From NCBI RefSeq assembly GCF_037201965.1, contig NZ_CP147518.1, forward strand, positions 6,937,001-7,001,000: a DNA stretch of 64,000 bases, written 5' to 3'. The DNA comes from Spirosoma sp. SC4-14 (GTDB lineage: Bacteria; Bacteroidota; Bacteroidia; Cytophagales; Spirosomataceae). The notes beneath the pieces are model-generated. The model was not told the origin of the DNA. It saw only the letters and a program-made list of their open reading frames with translations, and searched no databases. Position numbers and translations under genes: made by a program. How positions within the stretch are numbered: the first letter of the stretch is position 1; each line of letters starts with the position of its first letter. Below, piece by piece: positions 31,766 to 40,450 of this stretch.

Positions 31766-33892
31766 CTACCCCATTTTTAGTGTGATCACCTTTGTACTTA
31801 TTTCACCCGTGTTGGTTCCGGGCTGAATTGATTGCTCTTTAACCTTACCATGCCCTTCTACGGATACGCTGAACCCGCGATTTTCCAGCAAAAAAACCGC
31901 GTCACGCAAGGTCAGACCCCGTACGTCGGGCACCCGTCCCGAGCGGGTAGGCCGCGATTTCCAGCGACCACCTGGCGAGGCTTCGACCCACCCTTCGGTA
32001 GCTGGCACATTTTTGAGATTCACTGTTGAGCTGATGGTATGCAAATCATCGGCATATCCCGCCATCAGGCCGGTTTCAGAACGAGGCTGAGAATTTTTCG
32101 CCCGAATTGGAGCGTGCATCTGATAGTCGTAGGCAACAATTCGGTCAGCAACTTCTTTGAAAACAGGGGCCGCTACAGAACCGGCATAAAGCAAATCGAT
32201 ATTATCGCCCTGGGGTGTATCCACTACCGAAATCATACTATACTTAGGCTTATCGGCCGGGAAATAGCCAATAAAGGATGTGTAGTATTTACCAACCTGG
32301 TAGCGCCCATTAATAATCTTCTGAGCGGTACCGGTCTTTCCGGCAATGGCATAATTGGGACTGTTAATGTGTTTGGCCGTCCCCCGAATCACAACTCCAC
32401 GCAACAACTCCTGCGCTTTACGAACGGTTTGAATCGAACAGATAGGCTCTGGCAATACGAAAGGCGTATTCTCCTCAATAAGCTGATCGTCGAGCTTAAT
32501 TCGCTTAACGATCATGGGCCGTACCCAACGGCCATTGTTAGCTACGGCGTTGTAAAACGCCAGCATTTGCAGGGGTGTTATCTGCATTTCGTAGCCATAC
32601 GACATCGATGTCAGCGACACCTTGCTCCAGCCTTTCATGTCTGGATTGCGTACCACCGGAATTGCTTCACCCTTCATGTGAATACCCGTTGGTTTGTCCA
32701 GATGAAATTGGCGTAAATACCGGCAGTAGAGTTCTGGTCGTCGATAGAAATAACTTTTCATCAGCAGGTGTGTGCCAACATTTGACGATTTTTCGAACAC
32801 CTGCCGCGCTGTCAATGTACCATGACCCGCTCGACTGGCATCGTGGATACCCAGTCCATTGTAGGTCATTGACCCTCCGCCAGTAGCGACCTGCTGCTCA
32901 AGCGAAATTGCTTTTTCTTCCATAAGAGCCATCATGGTGGCCAGCTTAAAGGTCGAACCAGGGTCTGTACGCCCGGCAAGCGCATGATTAAAATTTTCGA
33001 CGTAATGATTCGGTCCGTCGCCACGGCCCTGGCGGGTTAAATTAGCCATAGCTCTGATTTCGCCAGTGGCCACTTCCATCACAATTACGCAGCCTTTGGC
33101 AGCATTATATTTTTCAAGTGCCGAACGCAGTGCCGACTCAGCCATATCCTGATAGTTGACATCGATGGTGGTATAGAGGTCCATACCCGATTCGGGCTTC
33201 ATATCAGGTCCGTCGCTAACGGGCTTACGAACGCCCCCCGACAATACTTCTACCAGACCAACGGCATTTTTACCAGCCAGAGCGGGCTGAAAACTGGCTT
33301 CCAGGCCCATTAGCCCACGACCAGTTTTTGCATCAAGATTACCAATCGTTCGTTCGGCCATGTGACCGAACGGATGGTAACGTTCATAATATGGACGCAA
33401 TACTCCCCCTCGGGCTGCCACTTTGGCTGTTGATCGGAAAAACGGCCAGGCCCGCATATACTGGCGCTCCTGAAACGTTACCCGACGCCGATTTAACAAT
33501 ACATACCGCCGTTTACGGGCGCGGGCATCGCTAACCAGATCGGTATAGTCGCGAGCCGACCGGTCGCCAAAAATCCGCGACAATAGTAAACCAAGCGAGT
33601 CTTTTTTCTTATCGAAATAGTCCTGCTTGGCCATTGTTGGATCTAATCCTACTACATAAGTAGGCAATGACGTTGCCAGCAGGCTGCCATCGGTCGCATA
33701 AATATTGCCCCGTTGCGCTCTGATCGTATCGCGCTGGATAATGGTTGTAGCGACTCGTTCGCGCCATAATTTTTTATTGAACCGCTGAAAATACTGAACG
33801 TATACAAGGCGGACAACAACGCACATGGCAAGAGCAATAACGATATAAAAAACGTGATTGGCCCGTTGAATGATATCCTGTTTAATGTTCAT
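31766..33892 (-). CDS. ftsI: division-specific transpeptidase FtsI (PBP3-like) with PASTA tail
   Basis: A class B penicillin-binding protein of 708 residues that cross-links septal peptidoglycan. It has an N-terminal membrane helix (HVFYIVIALAMCVVVRLVYV), a dimerisation region, and the transpeptidase domain with the SxxK nucleophile motif in DPGSTFKLATMMALM (near residue 312), the SxN motif in EKSSNVGTHLLM (near 367), and AGKTGTAQKI (near 520). A single PASTA domain ends the protein (GRVPDVRGLTLRDAVFLLEN), a feature common in Bacteroidota FtsI. The 11-base overlap with ftsL indicates translational coupling. Confidence 0.95.
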   Translation of the reverse strand: MNIKQDIIQRANHVFYIVIALAMCVVVRLVYVQYFQRFNKKLWRERVATTIIQRDTIRAQRGNIYATDGSLLATSLPTYVVGLDPTMAKQDYFDKKKDSLGLLLSRIFGDRSARDYTDLVSDARARKRRYVLLNRRRVTFQERQYMRAWPFFRSTAKVAARGGVLRPYYERYHPFGHMAERTIGNLDAKTGRGLMGLEASFQPALAGKNAVGLVEVLSGGVRKPVSDGPDMKPESGMDLYTTIDVNYQDMAESALRSALEKYNAAKGCVIVMEVATGEIRAMANLTRQGRGDGPNHYVENFNHALAGRTDPGSTFKLATMMALMEEKAISLEQQVATGGGSMTYNGLGIHDASRAGHGTLTARQVFEKSSNVGTHLLMKSYFYRRPELYCRYLRQFHLDKPTGIHMKGEAIPVVRNPDMKGWSKVSLTSMSYGYEMQITPLQMLAFYNAVANNGRWVRPMIVKRIKLDDQLIEENTPFVLPEPICSIQTVRKAQELLRGVVIRGTAKHINSPNYAIAGKTGTAQKIINGRYQVGKYYTSFIGYFPADKPKYSMISVVDTPQGDNIDLLYAGSVAAPVFKEVADRIVAYDYQMHAPIRAKNSQPRSETGLMAGYADDLHTISSTVNLKNVPATEGWVEASPGGRWKSRPTRSGRVPDVRGLTLRDAVFLLENRGFSVSVEGHGKVKEQSIQPGTNTGEISTKVITLKMG

Positions 33893-34280
33893 TGGTCTTC
33901 ACAACGATTTTATGAGGAGGGTTCTGGCTATCGGTTAGGCCCAGAGCAGACACCCGTTTAATAAGCTCCGATTGTTTACCACTTTTATCGAAATCGGCCC
34001 GCAGAACGGTTGCCTGCGACCGAAGCTCGTCGACCTGATTTTTGGTGCGGTGGATTCGTCGAACAAGGCGTTCGGCGTTATGATTCAACCCAATATAGAC
34101 AACCAGCAAAAAGGTAACCCATAAAATACGGTCGATGTGCCGAATTGGCCACGCATTGTCTTCGCCAAATAGCCGGTCGAGCCCAATGAAATCATTGAGC
34201 CACGACGCCATCCGAATTCGGCGCCGTTGCTTTTTTTGCTTAGCGACCCGTTCGGGTTCACGAAATGTATTTTTAGCCAT
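33882..34280 (-). CDS. ftsL: FtsL-like cell division protein
   Basis: A 132-residue bitopic protein. A basic N-terminus (KQKKQRRRIRMASWLNDF) precedes one membrane helix near residues 52-65 (ILWVTFLLVVYIGL). A coiled-coil segment with heptad pattern follows (AERLVRRIHRTKNQVDELRS, up to residue 105), ending in a short basic tail. This is the FtsL layout, which is recognised by position and topology more than by sequence. It overlaps ftsI. The rsmH gene usually upstream is absent; an M28 peptidase gene is there instead. Confidence 0.85.
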   Translation of the reverse strand: MAKNTFREPERVAKQKKQRRRIRMASWLNDFIGLDRLFGEDNAWPIRHIDRILWVTFLLVVYIGLNHNAERLVRRIHRTKNQVDELRSQATVLRADFDKSGKQSELIKRVSALGLTDSQNPPHKIVVKTNEH

Positions 34281-34341
34281 AATGGGTTAGAGATTGGCTG
34301 CACAAAGTAACAAAAAACGATGGGCTGCTGGTAGCCTATAA

Positions 34342-34387
34342 ATAGGAAACGATGACATCGTTTCGAAAAAATGTCATCGTTTCCTAT
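34342..34387. other. 17-bp perfect hairpin between M28 peptidase and ftsL
   Basis: ATAGGAAACGATGACAT (34342-34358) pairs perfectly with ATGTCATCGTTTCCTAT (34371-34387) over a 12-base loop. It follows the M28 stop by 17 bases on the minus strand and precedes ftsL. It lacks a T-run downstream, but is the likely boundary between the peptidase gene and the dcw operon. A shorter AAACGAT repeat inside gives alternative pairings. Confidence 0.7.
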
Positions 34388-34403
34388 CGTTAACCCAATC
34401 TTA

Positions 34404-35903
34404 CTACTCTTTCCATCGCCATTCGTTGGCAATCTGTAAAGGAGTTCGTAACCCTTGTGCAGCCAGATAATCACGGGTTTGCGTATCGGTCTGCCGACGG
34501 GTGGGAATGTCATCGGCATCGGCCAGCGCAAAGAGTAACATGGCTGCATAACGAACCGTATTTTTGAGTTGATCGGCATTAACCAGATTGATCCGGTCGC
34601 AATCGGCATGATAACAGTCCAATACCTCCCGCGCCAAATGACCATTCATGCCCACAACCGGTACACCTTCCAGCATAAACGGTTGATGATCGGAATGCAA
34701 CCCGGCCTGATTATTCATCTGATTGGCAAAAGCAGGCTCAACCCGCTTCATGGTTTCGCCAACATTTGTTAAAAAAGGAACCATATCGGAGCGACCAAAT
34801 GCATTCAGCCCCGTTGGGTCGTTGGTCATGTCGAGGTTCAACATATAGCGAACCTTATCCAGTTCTTTCTTCTTTTTCAGGTTGTCGACCATTGCCCGCG
34901 ACCCAAGTAAACCCTGTTCTTCGCCCATAAACAGCACAAATTCGATCGTCCGTTTTGGTTTCAACTTCAAGGCTTTAAACGTCCGGGCAATATCCATGAC
35001 GGCAAACGAGCCAATACCATTGTCAATTGCACCCGTGGCCAGATCCCACGAATCGAGGTGGCCGCCAACAATTATTTTTTCGTCAGGATACTTCGACCCT
35101 TTCAATGTAGCAATTACATTACGAGCCCGGATTTTGCGGCTCGTATTGGTCATTTCGATAACGGCATGCAGTGGACTGGCTTCTTCTTTCATCCAGGCCC
35201 GCAATGCCTGACCACTTTCGTAGGAAATACAGACCGACGGGATCGGAATCAGTTTACCGGTTACGGAGGCCGTTCCGGTAAGCAACACATTGCCCGGCAC
35301 CAGATTAACCATAATCACACCCGCAGCGCCGTACTGAATGGCCAGTGCTGTTTTTTCGGAGCGATGCAGGTTTCGGGCACCTTTGGTGGGAGCCGCCAGC
35401 CCAATATTCACCAGCGCAACTTTCCCCTTGAGCTGATCTTTTACGGCGGCAAAATCGCCTTCGAGGCCATTGCCGACGTCGATAATTTCGCCCCGGATAT
35501 GGGCTTCGACGGGCGAATGGGCTAACGAGACAACTGGTACTTCACGGAAGTTATCGCTCCGATTCGGCACAACCGAGAGTGTAACGGTGTCGCGGGTCCA
35601 GGCTTCGACCTCGAAAGGCTCATACTGAACATCCTTAAACCCGTACGACGACAACAAATCAAAGGCATAGGTTTCGGCCCGAGACCCGTTGGGGCTACCG
35701 GTCAGGCGGTGCCCAATTGTTTTCGATGCGTCGACCAGCGTTTCGTAGGCGCGGCTGTGCTGCATCACCTCCTCATTGATGCGGGAGAAGGCTTTTTCGA
35801 GTGAAATTGAGCGCGTGTTGGGATAAAAAGCGGTTAGCAATCCGGCGGTGCCGATACAGAACAGGACGAGCCGGAAGCGAGGCACGTAAAACGTTCGGTG
35901 CAT
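34404..35903 (-). CDS. secreted M28 family metallopeptidase with PA domain
   Basis: A zinc aminopeptidase- or carboxypeptidase-like protein of 499 residues, probably periplasmic or surface. A signal-type hydrophobic N-terminus (residues 10-25) is followed by a spacer and a protease-associated insert (GKVALVNIGLAAPTKGAR). The M28 ligand set is complete: IIVGGHLDSWDLATGAIDNG (His, Asp), LFMGEEQGLLGSRAM (Glu pair), YMLNLDMTNDP (Asp) and DCYHADCDRINL (His). This is the dizinc aminopeptidase pattern. Upstream of the dcw half-operon but not functionally linked to it in an obvious way. Substrate specificity unknown. Confidence 0.9.
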   Translation of the reverse strand: MHRTFYVPRFRLVLFCIGTAGLLTAFYPNTRSISLEKAFSRINEEVMQHSRAYETLVDASKTIGHRLTGSPNGSRAETYAFDLLSSYGFKDVQYEPFEVEAWTRDTVTLSVVPNRSDNFREVPVVSLAHSPVEAHIRGEIIDVGNGLEGDFAAVKDQLKGKVALVNIGLAAPTKGARNLHRSEKTALAIQYGAAGVIMVNLVPGNVLLTGTASVTGKLIPIPSVCISYESGQALRAWMKEEASPLHAVIEMTNTSRKIRARNVIATLKGSKYPDEKIIVGGHLDSWDLATGAIDNGIGSFAVMDIARTFKALKLKPKRTIEFVLFMGEEQGLLGSRAMVDNLKKKKELDKVRYMLNLDMTNDPTGLNAFGRSDMVPFLTNVGETMKRVEPAFANQMNNQAGLHSDHQPFMLEGVPVVGMNGHLAREVLDCYHADCDRINLVNADQLKNTVRYAAMLLFALADADDIPTRRQTDTQTRDYLAAQGLRTPLQIANEWRWKE

Positions 35904-36009
35904 AGAAGGTTGATTAATTCTTCGCTAAATATACAAAAAAGCCCGCTAATTTCCGGGACCCGATTCTGTAGACACATTATACGGTAAAAGCGTTCGACCG
36001 GATGCGAAA

Positions 36010-36083
36010 ATGGTCATTGGATGTTAGTCATCGGTCATTTGTCATTGGAAGTAAGAACTAATGACCGATGACTAATGACCATC
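36010..36083. repeat. GTCATTN-heptamer inverted repeat, best-preserved copy
   Basis: TTAGTCATCGGTCATT (36024-36039) pairs perfectly with AATGACCGATGACTAA (36060-36075); the outer ATGGTCATT (36010-36018) pairs with AATGACCAT (36074-36082) after a bulge. The whole element is a string of GTCATTN heptamers and their complements. It lies just downstream of the DUF3431 stop. Confidence 0.85.
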
Positions 36084-36089
36084 ATTCAA

Positions 36090-36785
36090 TTAGCCAGCTT
36101 CAGGCAACTGGTGCTTCATTGGTTTCAGATAAACCATTTGTCGTCCGGCCAGCCAGTCAGGATCTATACCAACCAGGCCAAAAACCCGGTCCCAACTCCG
36201 TTCGAAGCAATGAGCCGCGTCGGGAAATGTGATTGAAACGGCTAGTGCACGTTCATAAAATGAAATAGACTGTTGCCGAATCGCATCACGATGAATGACA
36301 AACTGAGCCCCCAATACGAATGTGTATAGTTCAGGTCCTGGCGTATGCAACAGCGCCTGATGAAATCCCAGCAAATCGAGTCCACGACCATCGTCGTTTT
36401 TACTCCACGGCCGAAAAAGGCGTTCGCCCCGGTTATCGTCGGTGTCGATCAGGTGGCCAAGCCAGTGGAACGTTGCCTGATTGGGGCCACCAATAGACGC
36501 TGGGTCATTGGCATAGCTCCGCAGCGTTTTTTTGAAATCGTAGGCATGATCGAACGGTTTGCCCTGACAAAATACAGTCCATTCGGCCAGCGAATCGTAC
36601 CGACTGACAATATGATGCAGGTAGGTATGAGCTTCGCGCCCAACATTCGGGAGCCGAATAGCGTTATCATCCGCCGAACCATCGGGGCTTTTGTCGTAAA
36701 CCGTTTTTTGGATTTCAGACGGCAGATTCCGCAGCCAGTTCAGGTTTTCGGTGTACCGGGCAACAACAAGTTCAAGACTCAACAC
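36090..36785 (-). CDS. DUF3431 family protein
   Basis: A 231-residue protein of a family known from fungi and bacteria with no proven function. It begins LELVVARYTENLNWLRNLPS and has NVGREAHTYLHHIVSRYDSL near residue 47 and WTVFCQGKPFDH near residue 69, the pattern that marks the family. These features resemble a nucleotide-sugar-handling fold, and some members sit with glycosyltransferases, so a glycosyltransferase-like role is possible but unproven. The start codon is GTG, since an in-frame stop lies eight codons upstream with no ATG between. Divergent from the oligopeptidase gene. Confidence 0.8.
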   Translation of the reverse strand: MLSLELVVARYTENLNWLRNLPSEIQKTVYDKSPDGSADDNAIRLPNVGREAHTYLHHIVSRYDSLAEWTVFCQGKPFDHAYDFKKTLRSYANDPASIGGPNQATFHWLGHLIDTDDNRGERLFRPWSKNDDGRGLDLLGFHQALLHTPGPELYTFVLGAQFVIHRDAIRQQSISFYERALAVSITFPDAAHCFERSWDRVFGLVGIDPDWLAGRQMVYLKPMKHQLPEAG

Positions 36786-36920
36786 AGCATAAACACGTTT
36801 TTTCAGCTACTACAAAGAAAAGCGGTTTAAGCCGTTAAAAAATCCATGACGGCAGGGTTTAGCATCAAATCGCTATTTTTACAGACAAACTTCCGAAACG
36901 AACTATCATAGCAGACTGTT

Positions 36921-39044
36921 ATGAAACGAACTTGTTTTACCATTATCTCTACGCTCGCGCTGTATAGTATGACACAGGCACAAACTCCCACTGCCCCCAC
37001 GCCTAAGGCAGCCATTAAACCTAAAGAACTGATTACCAATGGCCATAAACGAATCGACAACTACTATTACCTCAACGAACGCGAAAACCCGGAGGTCATC
37101 AATTACCTCAAAGCCGAAAACGCGTATCTCGATCAAGTCCTGGCACCAGTAAAAGGGTTGCAGGATAAGTTGTTTGAGGAAATGAAAGGCCGTATCAAGC
37201 AGCAGGACGAGTCGGTTCCGTATAAAGAGGGACAATATTATTACTACACCCGATTCATAACGGGTGGCGAATACCCTATTTACTGCCGAAAAAAAGGCTC
37301 GCTGCAAGGCACCGAAGAGATTATGTTCGACGGTAACGAAATGGCAAAAGGCCATAACTACTACCAGCTTGGTGGCTATGAAGTATCGGACAACGACGAA
37401 CTGGCCATTTTTGCCGAAGATACCGTTAGCCGTCGCTTATATACACTACGCATTAAAAACCTGAAAACGGGCCAGATTTATCCTGAAACGATACCCAACA
37501 CGGAAGCGGGTAGCTTTGCCTGGGCATCGGACAACAAAACGTTTTTCTACATCAAAAAAGACCCACAGACGCTGCTTGGCTATCAGGTATATCGGCACGC
37601 GCTGGGCACCGATCCGAACACCGATGTGCAGGTCTACGAAGAACCCGACAACCAGTTTTACATGGGCCTGGGCCGGTCGAAGTCAAAAAAATACATCACC
37701 ATTGTTTCGGACCACAATGGTGTAGCTACTGAATATCGGCTGCTGGAAGCCAGTCACCCAATGGGCGAGTTTACGGTTTTCTTTCCCCGCGAGAAAGGCC
37801 ATGAGTACGACATCGTTCACTACAAAAACAAATTCTATGTCCGTACCAACTGGAAGGCCGAAAATTTCCGTCTGATGGAAGTGCCGGAAGGGAAAACCAC
37901 CGACCGCACGACCTGGAAAGAAGTGATTGCCCATCGGCCCGACGTGTATCTGGCCAATATGGATGTCTTTGCCAACCACCTGGTGCTAGGCGAACGAAAA
38001 GCCGGATTAACCAATATCCGGGTGATCAATCAGCAAACAAAGGCCGATGAGTATCTGGACTTTGGCGAACCAGCTTATGTGGCAGGTATTGGCTACAATC
38101 CAGATTTTAATACCAACGTGCTGCGCTATGGCTATTCGTCGCTGACAACCCCAAACTCCACCTTCGACTACAACATGGATACCCATGAAAAAAAGCTCAT
38201 GAAACAGCAGGAGGTGTTGGGTGGCTTCGACAAGAACAATTACGTTTCGGAGCGTTTTTATGTGAAAGCCCGCGACGGGGTTCAGGTGCCGGTATCGCTG
38301 GTTTATCGGAAAGGCACCAAAAAAGACGGCACCTCTCCGCTTCTTCAGTATTCGTACGGTTCTTATGGTTACTCGACCGATCCGGGATTTAGCTCAACGC
38401 GTCTGAGCCTCCTCGACCGGGGGTTCATCTACGCCATTGCGCACATCCGGGGTGGGCAGGAAATGGGACGTCGGTGGTATGAAGACGGCAAAATGCTGAA
38501 GAAGAAAAATACCTTCAACGACTTTGTAGATGTATCGGAGTATCTTATCAAAAACAAATACACCAGTTCTGACAAGTTGTTTGCTATGGGTGGTAGCGCG
38601 GGCGGTCTGCTGATGGGCGCCGTAATCAATCAGGCTCCTCAGTTGTATCGGGGTGTAGTGGCGGCCGTTCCGTTTGTAGATGTTGTCACAACCATGCTCG
38701 ACGAAAGCATTCCGCTCACAACGGGGGAGTTTGAGGAGTGGGGCAATCCAAAACAGAAGGTTTACTACGATTACATGCTGTCGTATTCGCCTTACGACAA
38801 TGTTGAAAAGAAAGCGTATCCAAACCTGCTCGTTACAACCGGCCTGCACGACTCGCAGGTTCAGTATTGGGAACCAGCCAAGTGGGTAGCGAAACTTCGG
38901 GCGCTCAAAACCGACAACAATCAGTTATTGCTTCACACGAACATGGAAGCCGGACACGGTGGGGCTTCTGGACGGTTTCAGGCGCTAAAAGAAATCGCGC
39001 TCGAATATGCTTTCGTGCTCAATCTGGTTGGTATTCGGCAGTAA
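36921..39044 (+). CDS. secreted oligopeptidase B (S9A prolyl oligopeptidase family)
   Basis: A 707-residue serine peptidase that cleaves short peptides, mostly after basic residues if it follows oligopeptidase B. A signal peptide (residues 1-20, TCFTIISTLALYSMTQAQ) is present, so it acts in the periplasm, unlike the cytosolic enterobacterial enzyme. The beta-propeller covers roughly residues 80-420. In the alpha/beta hydrolase domain the triad is Ser559 (MGGSAGGLLMG), Asp644 (TTGLHDSQVQYWEP) and His679 (EAGHGGASG). It ends convergent with gudD at a strong shared terminator. Confidence 0.93.
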   Translation: MKRTCFTIISTLALYSMTQAQTPTAPTPKAAIKPKELITNGHKRIDNYYYLNERENPEVINYLKAENAYLDQVLAPVKGLQDKLFEEMKGRIKQQDESVPYKEGQYYYYTRFITGGEYPIYCRKKGSLQGTEEIMFDGNEMAKGHNYYQLGGYEVSDNDELAIFAEDTVSRRLYTLRIKNLKTGQIYPETIPNTEAGSFAWASDNKTFFYIKKDPQTLLGYQVYRHALGTDPNTDVQVYEEPDNQFYMGLGRSKSKKYITIVSDHNGVATEYRLLEASHPMGEFTVFFPREKGHEYDIVHYKNKFYVRTNWKAENFRLMEVPEGKTTDRTTWKEVIAHRPDVYLANMDVFANHLVLGERKAGLTNIRVINQQTKADEYLDFGEPAYVAGIGYNPDFNTNVLRYGYSSLTTPNSTFDYNMDTHEKKLMKQQEVLGGFDKNNYVSERFYVKARDGVQVPVSLVYRKGTKKDGTSPLLQYSYGSYGYSTDPGFSSTRLSLLDRGFIYAIAHIRGGQEMGRRWYEDGKMLKKKNTFNDFVDVSEYLIKNKYTSSDKLFAMGGSAGGLLMGAVINQAPQLYRGVVAAVPFVDVVTTMLDESIPLTTGEFEEWGNPKQKVYYDYMLSYSPYDNVEKKAYPNLLVTTGLHDSQVQYWEPAKWVAKLRALKTDNNQLLLHTNMEAGHGGASGRFQALKEIALEYAFVLNLVGIRQ

Positions 39045-39054
39045 ATAACAGAGA

Positions 39055-39093
39055 ATTAGACCTAAAAGGTTTTAAAAACCTTTTAGGTCTAAT
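39055..39093. terminator. strong bidirectional terminator between oligopeptidase and gudD
   Basis: A perfect 19-bp stem (39055-39073 with 39075-39093), ATTAGACCTAAAAGG and its complement, with T/A-rich ends. It sits between two convergent stop codons, 11 and 17 bases from them, and serves both transcripts. Confidence 0.9.
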
Positions 39094-39109
39094 TCATCAA
39101 TAAGCTACT

Positions 39110-40414
39110 CTACCAGCGCACCGCCTGAAATGTCCAGCCGGGTTGCACCTTCTGCATTTCGATTTCGTCATTGCGTTTGGTCAGGCCGCAGTTCAGGTAG
39201 TTCTGGTGCAGCTTTGCCAGTGCATCCCGGTCCAGTTCGACGCCTAAACCCGGCCCCTGCGGTACGGCAACGGCCCCTTCGTCAAACACAAGCCGACCGC
39301 CCACAATTACTTCGTCCGACTGCCATGGGTAATGCGTATCCAGCGCATAGGTAAGGTTCGGAAGCGCTGCCCCCAGATGCACCATAGCTGCCAGCGAGAT
39401 GCCCAGATGGCTGTTGGAGTGCATCGACAAGCCGCGCCCGAACGTATCGCAAATACCGGCCAATGTCATCGACGCCCGCAACCCGCCCCAGAAATGGTGA
39501 TCGCTCAGAATGATGTCTTCGGAGCCAATAGCCACGCTGTTCGGAATATCGTCAAACGACGTCGTACACATATTGGTTGCCAGCGGAGTCTTCAATGCTT
39601 TTCGAACCTGCGCCATATTAGCCTGTCCACGGGTGGGGTCTTCGAGGTATTCCAGAATCGGCTCCATCTGCCGACCATACTTAATGGCCGTTTCTACCGT
39701 CCAAATAGCATTCGGATCAACTCGTAGCGGCATATCAGGGAAGGCTTCTCGCAGGGCAAACATAGCGGCTACTTCCTGCTGCGGTTCAAAAACGCCCCCT
39801 TTCAGCTTGATCGACTGAAAACCAAACTCGGCACACATCGCTTTGGCCTGCGCCACAATTTCTTCGGGGGTTAGCGCACTTGCCTGCCGGGCAGCAGCCC
39901 ATCCGCGAGCGGCCGGGTCGATACCGAACCCCAGCTCGCCACCGGCTCCTTCGTATTTGTAAAACAGATAAGCGGCAAACGGAACCCGGTCGCGCATTTT
40001 TCCGCCCAGCAAATCGACCACGGGTCGGCCTGTAACCTTACCGATAATATCCAGACAGGCTACTTCGACAGCACTAAAAATATGCACCAGCTTCCGTTGG
40101 TCCCAGGGCGCGAGTCCGCGCTCGGCGGTGCTTTCTGTACCGAAATGGCTGGTGAGTGTCTGTCGAATGGCGGCTAGCTGGAATACGTCTTTTCCCAGCA
40201 GCAACGCTTTGGCCTCGGCCAGGGCCTGATTCGTGTCGCTATTGCCAGGAATTTCACTGATTCCCGAAATACCATCGTCAGTAACCAGCTCAACAATGGT
40301 GCGCAGGGCATAGGGCGCGTGTAGTCCAGCCGCATTCAGGAGCGGGGGGTCAACAATAGCAATCGGTGTAACGGTTATCTGCTGAATTCGGGGGCCGGTT
40401 TTAGGAAGTATCAT
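39110..40414 (-). CDS. gudD: glucarate dehydratase (enolase superfamily)
   Basis: It dehydrates D-glucarate to 5-dehydro-4-deoxy-D-glucarate in the cytosol. At 434 residues, with an N-terminal enolase lid and a C-terminal barrel, it has the superfamily metal and acid-base residues: KLKGG (KxK base, near residue 208), LRVDPNAIW (Asp), YLEDPTRG (Glu), LATNMCTT (Asn), SDHHFWGG and SMHSNSHLG (His). These match the GlucD set. It is last in the operon with kdgD, garD and a GntP permease. The pairing with kdgD supports the glucarate assignment over mandelate racemase-like alternatives. Confidence 0.9.
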   Translation of the reverse strand: MILPKTGPRIQQITVTPIAIVDPPLLNAAGLHAPYALRTIVELVTDDGISGISEIPGNSDTNQALAEAKALLLGKDVFQLAAIRQTLTSHFGTESTAERGLAPWDQRKLVHIFSAVEVACLDIIGKVTGRPVVDLLGGKMRDRVPFAAYLFYKYEGAGGELGFGIDPAARGWAAARQASALTPEEIVAQAKAMCAEFGFQSIKLKGGVFEPQQEVAAMFALREAFPDMPLRVDPNAIWTVETAIKYGRQMEPILEYLEDPTRGQANMAQVRKALKTPLATNMCTTSFDDIPNSVAIGSEDIILSDHHFWGGLRASMTLAGICDTFGRGLSMHSNSHLGISLAAMVHLGAALPNLTYALDTHYPWQSDEVIVGGRLVFDEGAVAVPQGPGLGVELDRDALAKLHQNYLNCGLTKRNDEIEMQKVQPGWTFQAVRW

Positions 40415-40450
40415 ATTCTGGAAATTTATCGGCTTTATGGGTTAAGCACC

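Noticed and set aside
32039..32716. Plus-strand open frame of 225 codons opposite ftsI
   Set aside because: Antisense to a well-marked PBP transpeptidase domain, with no motif of its own.
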